NCBI GenBank assembly: GCA_024195585.1
Contig: SWBL01000001.1
Coordinates: 248,001-312,000, forward strand
Source: Aureobasidium sp. EXF-3400
Lineage: Eukaryota; Ascomycota; Dothideomycetes; Dothideales; Saccotheciaceae
Reading direction: 5' to 3'
Length of the DNA stretch: 64,000 nucleotides
In this document: positions 31,401 through 39,526 of the stretch, piece by piece
How positions within the stretch are numbered: position 1 is the first letter of the stretch
Layout: each line of letters starts with the position of its first letter
Notes under the pieces: model-generated
Told to the model about the DNA's origin: nothing
Seen by the model: the letters and a program-made list of their open reading frames with translations, nothing else
Databases searched by the model: none
Program-made: the position numbers and the translations under genes

Positions 31401-33637
31401 GATACGAGTGTCTCACCAAGCAAGCCCTTCAACAGCGTGCTTTTGCCACAAGCGACAGGGCCAGTAATCATGACCACACTCGAAGGAGGCACTCGGAGGT
31501 TGACATCCTTGATGGTAAACTGATCTTCCTCTTTCCAGCCAAACGAAGCCTTGTGCATTGTGACAGCATCGGTACCAGCGGTTGAGCAATCAGGACTGTT
31601 TTGGGAAGATACAACTGTCCGGGTGTCACGACGTGCTGAAGCCTGTAAGAACTTTTCCAGGCGTGTGAAGCAACCGATGGCTGAACGTAGCTCGAGGAGA
31701 CCACTGATCAACATGAACAGGGGCTCGGAGGCAAGAAGAATGAGAGCCAATGATGTGAATAGCTTAGTTGTGTCAAGCGTAGAATGGTCTCTGGTGGAGA
31801 CGCCAATGTAGATCGCGAATGCCAGAACGGGAGCTATGAGCTGCGGCACATTGCCTTTGTACAAGAGCGTTAGATTCAAGACCTTGCATTGCCGGGGGAA
31901 CGATATGCGGAGGGTCTTTCACATACCTATCGCGACCGAGACAGAGGACAGAGTACGGAAGCGAGTCGCAGCATTAAGCTCGTTGACACGGGACCGACGC
32001 AAGAGACTCGATACCCGTGAGGTCAAGCCAGAAAGCTTAATGGCTTTCATGGATCCGAGTATGGAGGTAGTTACACCTAGCGAAAATCAGTACACATAGT
32101 TCACACAACCTCTAAACACAGGCCCTTCCATGGGGGACCTACCAATCCTGACTTGGACCTTTTCAATCCAACGAAGCTGGAATGAAGCAGTGTAACCGGA
32201 GAACCAAATCGTGGTACCTGTTGCAGCTGAATGATGGTCAGCACGTCATACGAAAGACATTGGTCAAGGTGAGTACGCACCCAAAGCGATGATGACCGGG
32301 CCTACACATGCGGCGCCAAGCTCAATTTCGAGCAACCAAGTAGCGATAGCAACCTGGACGACATTCGCCCACATCTCATGCAGATCGATAAGACCACGGA
32401 TAGATTGCTCAACATCTGTGCTCATCAGAGTGATAGAAGCCTTATTATCCTTAGCCACAGCCGCGATATTGGTGGCTTTGCCGTAGACTGCTGTTATCAA
32501 GGTACCACGTAGCATGCTCAAGAATCTATAGTGTCTGTGCCAGTAGACAGCCGAGGTGGTCTGTATCGAATGTCAGCATGCAGTAAAGACCGTGGCAAGA
32601 GCACTTACCGCAAGGCCGATATATACGACGAAGTATGCGCCAATAAGTCCATAGCCTATATTCTTATCCTCGACTTCCGAGTTGTCGAGATAGTCCAGAA
32701 GTCTTCTCAAGAGCAGAGGCTGGCAAAATGTAAGAGCCAGTAGTGCCAACCGAGGAACAATCGGCACCAACATTGGCCACTTGAGCAGAGAGAAGATGAC
32801 CTTCTTCAAGTCCGCTGGTCCGGTTTTCGATTGGTCATCCCATTCTTGCGAAAACCTAGTAGCGAGCGTTGCGGAAGCAACATCATCACTGACAGGATAT
32901 AAATCCTCAGGCTTCAACAGATGTCTCGAGCCCCTCCAGACCAGTCGATTCAACCACGATAATAAAGCCTGACCAAAGATACCACTAAAGTCTTCGGGAC
33001 TCATATCTCTCTCAGCGTTGTAGTAAGCCCTTTTGCCCCAACCTTCAAGCACCAAAACCACAGCTTTTACAGCAAAAGCTACAGTGAAGATAGCCCGGAT
33101 GCGAGATGAAAAGTGCGGTATCAGCCAGAGAGTTCGTAGGGTTGCGGCGTCGAGCACAACAGTAGCGAATAGATATGCATTGAGCAGCATGGAAGGACGC
33201 AGGGATCTCGAATGCTCCATATAGGATAGAGTGAGGAGAGCGATACTCGATCCAAAGGATAGCACAGAAGCAGCCATTGCTGGTTTCCATGCTTGCAGTT
33301 GTGTGTTGTTGGCGAAAAGGCCAATCAATGTCAATTGGAAGATGGCGAGTACTGTAATGACGGTCTGAGAAGTAGACTTTGTGAGCTACAGCTTCCATTC
33401 GTGTGATGCTCATCAACTCACCAATTTGACATATTTGAATGCATTTCCCTTGATCTTAGGTCGAACACGACTAAGCGTCTTAAATCTCAACGGAGCAAAA
33501 CAAAGCAACAAAACAGAAGGCACGATGGAGAAAAAGTACGACTCAAAAGCGAGAGTAAAGTCGAAGCCTTGTCGACAACCCTCCACCGCAGGCCCAAATG
33601 CACTGTCGGCAGCTGGCGAGCAAACAGCAGAACTCAT
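28461..33637 (-). CDS. ABCC (MRP-type) transporter, 16 exons, apparent frameshift in exon 4
   Basis: Exons (high to low): 33637-33422, 33364-32609, 32560-32281, 32226-32144, 32076-31927, 31854-31337, 31282-31109, 31056-30531, 30479-30356, 30305-30234, 30182-30132, 30077-30013, 29964-29799, 29743-29291, 29237-28767, 28674-28461. The layout is full-length ABCC: N-terminal TMD0-like segment, TMD1, NBD1, TMD2, NBD2. NBD1 has Walker A (GPVACGKST), the LSGGQKQ signature and Walker B (CSIIVLDDVFS). NBD2 has GRTGSGKS, the divergent signature LSQGSKQ, VLVMDEATS and His in SVAHKLE. The exons sum to 4319 nt, one short of a whole number of codons. In exon 4 the frame changes inside FQLRWIE/VQVRIGVTTS at an AAA run (32161-32163). 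Likely role: efflux of conjugates or toxins. It may be a recent pseudogene, a sequencing error, or use a donor 4 nt downstream. Confidence 0.85.
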
Positions 33638-34049
33638 TGTTTGTAGATGCAAAAGGACATTAAAAATCAGAGGATTTTGGTTTACAGACCTACGAAGTGC
33701 AGGTGCTCGATTAAAGAGGAACTTGTCAACAAGCTGTAGCCTGAATGCATGAGAGCTGTCAATCAATCACCAGGGGTCCCGAGAGGGGCGTTTTTGTGGC
33801 TGCATCAGAGATAGGAAGGTCGCATGTCTCAAAGCGTCCGAAGGATTGTTCTATAATTAGATCATGATATCGCAGAAAAGTCGATAACCAATGCTCAAAC
33901 TGTCTGAGAAAGTAGCTTGATGAGGGGACTCTTGTAGGTACAGTTGAACGCAATTAAGTCGAAGGCCAGATGGCCGCAATTTGCACGCGCAATGCTTAGC
34001 ATCATGCGAAGGATCATAGTTTGATGACTGGCAATTTTACACATCAAAT
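33638..34049. other. Intergenic region, ABCC promoter / tRNA upstream
   Basis: This 412-bp stretch separates the start of the minus-strand ABCC gene from the tRNA-Ala gene. No coding or repeat signal was seen. Confidence 0.5.
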
Positions 34050-34143
34050 GGGGTTGTGGTCTAGTGGTATGACATCTTCTTAGCACTGCTCTTGGAGCAT
34101 TACTGAGTGGAGAAGGTTCTGGGTTCGATTCCCAGCTACTCCA
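34050..34143 (+). tRNA. tRNA-Ala (AGC) with 22-nt intron
   Basis: The full cloverleaf can be drawn. The acceptor GGGGTTG pairs with CTACTCC, with G3-U70 (the alanine identity pair) and one U6-U67 mismatch. The D arm is GTC/GAC around AGTGGTAT. The anticodon stem is TCTTC/GGAGA. The loop is TTAGCA plus T38, split by an intron at 34086-34107 exactly after position 37. The variable loop is AGGTT. The T arm CTGGG/CCCAG carries TTCGATT. Discriminator is A73. The anticodon AGC (34082-34084) reads GCU/GCC after inosine editing. The intron is at the canonical site for the tRNA splicing endonuclease. Confidence 0.95.
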
Positions 34144-34148
34144 TTTTT
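34144..34148 (+). terminator. Pol III terminator of the tRNA-Ala gene
   Basis: A run of five T residues begins immediately after the discriminator base of tRNA-Ala, as expected for RNA polymerase III termination. Confidence 0.8.
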
Positions 34149-34326
34149 GCCAATCTCTCATTCATCTGAACAAGAGGTTTCTGTCTTTTACTTTTGAGAG
34201 AGACATGCGATCTTTTGGTCGGTATTGTGGGTGGAAAGACTTGCTTGAGAGAAAATCTTGAACACTTTCGCATAACGTATATACACATTTCTACTTTTTA
34301 CTATTGATCATGATCATATATGCCAT

Positions 34327-35568
34327 CTACTGCTTGGCCGAGAGCACACTGGTGACAGCCTCGAGGACAGTCTTGTGGATAGCCTTAGGAGCAGCAACAA
34401 CACCCTTGTTGTTCTTAAGGGTTCTGCCAACCGAAAAGTCCAAACGCTTGCCCTGAGCATCAGTGACCTCACCACCAGCCTCACGCACAATCAAGTCACC
34501 AGCAGCGTGATCCCAAATCTTCTCTTGGTAGTCCTTCTTGACGGGCAGACGCAGGTAAATGTCACCGGCACCGCGGGCAATGCTGGCGTACTTTGCTTGC
34601 GAATCCATGCGGACTGAAGGCTTGGTAATGCCGAGCTTGGAGGCGATTTGGGCTTGGTCGCCGTGAGCGCTGTGGGCGGCCTCGACGGATTCGCAGAAAG
34701 TGGCGCTGCTGATGTCGTTGACGGTCTTCATGGAGATGGTGGTGGCGTCCTTGAGGGCGCCGGCGGTGAGGGGACGGCTGTCGGCGCCCTTGCCTAGGAT
34801 GGCTGACATGAGGACACCCTTGCCCTCAGAGTCGGAGGCATTGGCACCGAGGTCTTCGGTCAGGGGAGCGCTGTCGTCGATGGGAAGGTTGGGGCAGCCG
34901 AGGACACCGACTTTGACGTCGCCGTCGACCATGAGGGCAAGGCAGACTGCGTATTGGCCGCCACGGAGGAAACCCTTGGTGCCGTCAATGGGGTCAAGAG
35001 CCCAGATACGGCCCTTGTTTCCACCCTGGCTGGCGCCCATATCGAGGACATCGAGCATGCGGTCGTCGCTCTCAATGGGGCCTCCAAGAGTCTTCTCGGC
35101 AGCATCATCGCTGAGCTTTGCTTCCTTGACCAAATCCCAGACAGTCTTCTTGAGGTCGGCGTTCTCGCGCAAGTCCTTGGCCTCCTCTTCACCGACAACC
35201 TCGTCGTCGGGGAAGTTTGCCTTGATGGCAGCGATGATCAGAGCTTGGGCACCAAAGTCGCCAATGGTGACGGGTGAAGCATCTGACTTGTTGAGGGTAC
35301 CCTTGGCATGGCTGTGGAAGACCTGCTTGGTCAGAATGGCGGCGCGCTGGACAGCGAGGAGAGCAACGTTGAGCTCTTTTGAGTAGTCGGTCGACATGAC
35401 GGCGGCGGCGGTGGTGGTAGAGTAGGTTCGCGGGGGATTGATGTGACGGGCGAGAAGGCGGAGTCGAGGGAGGAAAGGTGTGAGTAGTGAAAATGCCAGG
35501 ATGAAGAATGAAACGACGAGAATTGGATGTCGACGTAGTGCTCTGGGTGGAATCTTTGGCCACGCCAT
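34327..35568 (-). CDS. MET22: 3'(2'),5'-bisphosphate nucleotidase (Met22/Hal2), N-terminally extended
   Basis: This is a 413-aa intronless protein from the ATG at 35568. The catalytic core carries the Li-sensitive phosphatase motifs: VVGEEEA (metal ligands), DPIDGTKGF (DPIDGT at 192-197) and IWDHAAGDLIVREAGG. It hydrolyses 3'-phosphoadenosine 5'-phosphate (PAP) from sulfate assimilation, protecting exonucleases and salt tolerance. Yeast Hal2 starts at a position matching the internal Met58 (MSTDYSKELN, 35397). The 57 extra residues hold a hydrophobic stretch (ILVVSFFILAFSLLTPFL) flanked by Arg and Pro, so the long form could be membrane-anchored or organellar. Both starts are plausible. Confidence 0.93.
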   Translation of the reverse strand: MAWPKIPPRALRRHPILVVSFFILAFSLLTPFLPRLRLLARHINPPRTYSTTTAAAVMSTDYSKELNVALLAVQRAAILTKQVFHSHAKGTLNKSDASPVTIGDFGAQALIIAAIKANFPDDEVVGEEEAKDLRENADLKKTVWDLVKEAKLSDDAAEKTLGGPIESDDRMLDVLDMGASQGGNKGRIWALDPIDGTKGFLRGGQYAVCLALMVDGDVKVGVLGCPNLPIDDSAPLTEDLGANASDSEGKGVLMSAILGKGADSRPLTAGALKDATTISMKTVNDISSATFCESVEAAHSAHGDQAQIASKLGITKPSVRMDSQAKYASIARGAGDIYLRLPVKKDYQEKIWDHAAGDLIVREAGGEVTDAQGKRLDFSVGRTLKNNKGVVAAPKAIHKTVLEAVTSVLSAKQ

Positions 35569-36212
35569 CTGCGCTAATGAATTCTGAAGCTCCGAACAAG
35601 GGAGAGCTGGTGGGGCTGAGCTGGCGATGGCGGGGTGCTTTGTTGTTCTTGAACAGCGACGACGATGACTTGTGTTTAAATATACAACATTAGTTCGAAG
35701 TAGTCGCTAGATTCTCTCTGGCAGATATTCAGCATAGCTATCACGCAATCGCATCTTGAAGTGTCTATCTATAAAGTCGCCTTGAGATACTCAACTCGAA
35801 ACAGAGACAAAGAATTTTGCCCTCACAACGACGCAATCCTCACCCTCGACAGATCACACACAAGAGATAGATTATTGATTCTTAGGACGTGCATATCACT
35901 TTCTTATCTCTCAAATCGAAGAAGCATATTTCATCTTGCTCATTCAACACCTCGCTACCACTCCTCCGCAGAGCACCAAAGAATGCCATTTTCCTGCAAC
36001 TTTGACCATTCCCATGACGCAAGCGGCTCTGCTTCACAGCCATGAATCCTGTTTGTGCAACACAAGTAGAAGAGGCATCCATATCAACCCAGCCTCTCCC
36101 TGTTTTGTGGCTGAATAAGAGTAAACTCATCTGTGGCTTGTCTTTTCCCTTTCTCAAAAATACCAAATACCATCTTCCTTGATTCGGATCAACCTCTTCT
36201 GCCAAACAAACC
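35569..36212. other. Divergent promoter region, MET22 / small unknown gene
   Basis: This 644-bp region separates two divergent genes. Weak open frames only; no RNA gene or repeat was seen. Confidence 0.5.
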
Positions 36213-36597
36213 ATGACATCCTCAGAAGTCGCCCAGAAACCAGCAAAAAGCCAGCAAGTGGCTGCCAACCAACCCCAATATGCTCGTGAGGAGAAAGAGC
36301 AAAGTGCAAGCGCGAGCGCCAGTGCAGGCGTATGTTTGCAACCATAGGCCATCGTGGATAATTCTCACGAGCTGACTGATCTCCCAGCTCAACCTAAATC
36401 TCTTTGGCGCAATCTCAGGAGCCTTCTCCGGCAAGTCAAAGAAGGAGAAACAAACCGATGGCAGCGAAGTCGAACACAGACAAGACAACTCAGCCATCAA
36501 AGGCGTAGCCATGGGTAATGGAAGTGCTGTTGGAGCTGCCGATGCTGAGGCGCATGGCAGAGAGATGCGCGAGCGTATCTTGGCTGGCGAGAAGTAA
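36213..36597 (+). CDS. Small unknown protein with glycine/alanine-rich tail
   Basis: The exons are 36213-36329 and 36388-36597, separated by a 58-nt intron (GTATGT...GCTGAC...CAG) and giving 108 aa. Exon 1 is Gln/Ser/Ala-rich (SASASASAG). Exon 2 begins LNLNLFGAISGAFSGKSKKE, a short hydrophobic/amphipathic segment, and ends AHGREMRERILAGEK. There is no signal peptide and no known motif. The gene is supported by clean splice signals, an in-frame junction and room between neighbours. It converges on MED7 with 71 bp between stops. I do not recognise the function. Confidence 0.6.
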
Positions 36598-36668
36598 TTG
36601 TAATGAGCTCCATGAGTCAACGATGGGTAATGGGTAGAGTCATGAATAGACTAGTTGTGGTAATGGCA

Positions 36669-37438
36669 TCAATCGTCGAGATCTTGGTCCAGGGCGTCGT
36701 ACATGGCTTTGTGTGTGTTGTCGGTAGATCGAGGTGGCTCGTTGTCCAATGGCTTCTCTTGCTTTGTAGGCGTGTCGAGGTTCTCGGGGGTTGCTTGACT
36801 GCGGATGTCGCCCAGGACTTGGTACATGCGATCCTTTGCAGAGTTGACCCCCTTGATCTGGGCTCTGATCTTGTCCAGTTGGTCTTCCATGGTCATGATC
36901 AGACTCTCGCGTGCTTGGTGGGGACGGTAACGATTGATTAGGTCGTGCAGGTTGTAGAACAGAGTCTGCAGGTGCTCGACCTTTTCCGGACCTTGGGTAG
37001 GGTTGACAGACAAAGTACCGACCAGCTCGAGGAAGTTCAAGAGTACGGCGCGTGTCAAGGTCTGTAGATGAGGAGTGGGATCGAGGTGAGCGACGTCTGC
37101 GGGATACAGCTCTTGGATTCCTGCTTGCGCCAGCGACTGTGCTGGTTGCGCCAACTGCTCTGACACGTCAGTTTCCTGCTCTAGCCATATATAGTGTATA
37201 CACGCACATCATGCTGGGCTCCAAAGCTCTTGTAACGACCATCCGCCGGTGGTTCAGGAGGGATCAGGTATCGCAGCTCAGCCGGCAACGACTCCACATC
37301 GACTTGGTTGGTGTTTGTCGCTGCCTCTTTGCGAATCTGTCGGACTTTGGTAACATTCTGCTTGGTGAAGTGCTTGTAGTACGGTGGGGGTGTCGGAAAG
37401 GCTGCCGACAGCATGCGCGCCTGTGCCTGATCTGCCAT
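36669..37438 (-). CDS. MED7: Mediator complex subunit Med7
   Basis: The exons are 37438-37208 and 37157-36669, with a 50-nt intron (GTGCGT...ACTGAC...GAG) and a 239-aa product. The N-terminal Med7 signature is present (AAFPTPPPYYKHFTKQN; PPEPPADGRYKSFGAQ), as is the central helical block (IQELYP; NFLELVGTLS; NLHDLINRYRPHQARESL). The last ~50 residues are a hydrophilic tail. Med7 is a middle-module subunit bridging to Med21/Med31 in RNA polymerase II transcription. Its start faces that of the PAP2 gene across 172 bp, so the two probably share a promoter region. Confidence 0.94.
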
Positions 37439-37610
37439 TGTGTTGCTGCTACCGATCGCAAACCGAAAGTCCAAAGTGGAACTGGAAACGTCCAGATCTG
37501 GGGGTGAGAGGAGCCACAGCATCAGCCACATTCGTCGACTCCCTTGACGCCCCTTGTTCTTTTTTGACTTTACCTTCTCTTGCCAAACACTTCACTTGCA
37601 AGAGTCAATT

Positions 37611-38675
37611 ATGCCTGGTTCCGAGTCTCATACAGACTCGAGGAGAAGAGCTTCTTCAGGCTCTCTAACTGAATCTATCCTCCGCATCTGGCGAGAGAAA
37701 TGTGTAATCACTGATCCCATATCTCCCCTCACATTATCTAAACTGACATATCAAAGCAACCATATGCAGCAGACTACATCGGTCTGGCCATAATAGTTCC
37801 AATCTGGATATGCCTTCAACTCTTCATTTTTACCGAACCATTCCATCGCATGTTTTCTCTGGATGACCGAAGGATCCAATACCCACATGCCGAAATCGAA
37901 CATGTACCCGTACCCTGGCTTTTGATCTATGCTGGCCTATTCCCTTTTCTGGTCCTCTTAATCTGGAGTTTTGCTTTCTTCAAAAACCAGCACAAGACAC
38001 ATGTCACCCTGCTCGGCTTTGGTATAAGTCTGTTGGTTACTCTCTTCGTCACTGATGTACGTATACCTTCTTGTCTTTCCATTTCTTTCAACCCACTAAA
38101 CACCTCTCTTTACACAGGTCATCAAGAACGCAGTAGGCAGACCACGCCCCGACCTCCTCTCCCGCTGCCACCCAGCCCCCGGAACCCCCACCCACGAACT
38201 CCTCCCCTACACCGTCTGCACAAACCCCAACCACCACGTCCTCCACGACGGCTGGCGCTCCTTCCCCTCCGGCCACTCTTCCTTCGCTTTCTCCGGCTTA
38301 GGCTATCTTTCCTTTTTCCTCATCTCCCAATTCCGCATCTTGCACCCCAGAGCAGGTTTATACCGTACTTTGGTTGCTTTCTCGCCTTTTCTGGGTGCTG
38401 CATTGATCGCTATTTCGAGGTTAGAGGATTACAGACATGATGTTTTTGATGTGGTGGTGGGGAGTGGACTGGGTTTGGGGGTTGGGTATGGGTGTTGGAG
38501 GAGGTGGTTTCCTGCTTTGTCGAGTCAGGGGTGTGCAGAGCCTCATGCTGCTTTTGAGGATGGAGAGGAGCAGACTGTGTTTGAGAGGATTAGGGATGAG
38601 GAGGAGATGATGGGCCAGGGGTTTGAGATGCAGGGTAGAGACGACGGTGGTTATTTGGGTACTGCTGTTCGATAG
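37611..38675 (+). CDS. PAP2 lipid phosphate phosphatase (Dpp1/Lpp1 type)
   Basis: There are three exons (37611-37703, 37757-38056, 38118-38675) with introns of 53 and 61 nt, giving 316 aa. The three phosphatase motifs are all in exon 3: KNAVGRPRP (K-x6-R-P), PSGHSS, and SRLEDYRHDVFD (S-R-x5-H-x3-D). Exon 2 carries the early transmembrane segments (YIGLAIIVPIWICLQLFIF; LLIYAGLFPFLVLLIWSF). The C-terminal tail is acidic and cytosolic. Known role of the family: dephosphorylation of diacylglycerol pyrophosphate, phosphatidate and lysophosphatidate in the vacuole/Golgi membrane. Confidence 0.92.
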
Positions 38676-39292
38676 ATTCTCTCACGCATAGAAGAAACGC
38701 AATCCCGCGAGTGCTGCTGTAAATTGCACGCTTAATCTTTCATCATCTCATCGGTACCAAACCCTCCTGACGATAGAATGTTAAGGACACCTCTTTCTGA
38801 CCTTTCTGCTTTAAAGCCGTAACTCACCAACCTTGTCGTTCGCATCGATGGCATTATAGTCTTTCTTCGTCACAACTGTCACATACACAAACAAGGCCAA
38901 AGTGGTAGTTTATAAACATTTTCTTGTTTTTTTGAAGCGGCTCTAAGCTCGCTATGGGCTGTATAAAAAAGCTCCCATCTCATTCCCTTTCTCTCTTTGG
39001 GTATCAACAACATGTGCAAGTAAAAGAAACAACAGAAAAAAAACTCGCAGTAAAACAAATCCAAAAACCAAAAGTATCCTTCTCTCCTCGTACTCGAAAA
39101 CAAAACGACCGAAATTCCGTAGATGCAAGTAGAAACCCCTTTTTTCGAATATCATTTCCTTCAATGCACTCCATTCGCTATGCATGTAACAGTGTCGAAT
39201 AAACATTTTTCTCTCTGATGATGGTGATGTAAAATAAGCGTCGAGTGAGATGAACGAACGAGCAAGCCTTGTCAAGTTTCGGCAACGATGCT
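38676..39292. other. Intergenic region downstream of the PAP2 gene
   Basis: This 0.6-kb stretch lies between convergent gene ends. It is A/T-rich with homopolymer A and T runs around 39000-39140. No gene was seen. Confidence 0.5.
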
Positions 39293-39448
39293 GGCGAGCT
39301 GAGTCTGAAGACCAGCTGCAAACCAGGTAGATGGCGAGCTAGTATGATGAACCAGCTACGAACCAGATGAATGGCAAGCTAGTGGAAACCAGCTGCAAAC
39401 CATGAAAACAATGACGAGCTAGTATGATGAACCAGCTGCAAATCAATG
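39293..39448. repeat. 40-bp tandem repeat, about 3.9 units
   Basis: Four units begin at 39293, 39333, 39373 and 39413. Each starts G(G/A)C(G/A)AGCT and carries a central ACCAGCT(G/A)C(A/G)AA block. The first three are exactly 40 bp and the last is cut at 36 bp. Units differ by substitutions only, as expected of an old minisatellite. The array ends 79 bp short of the minus-strand stop codon at 39527, so it would fall in that gene's 3' UTR. Confidence 0.85.
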
Positions 39449-39526
39449 TCTCCTTTTCGTTCCTTCTGTCGACTGAACTGCGGATTTGTTCGTCTCATCT
39501 CGCGCTGTCAAGACAATTCGAGTACT

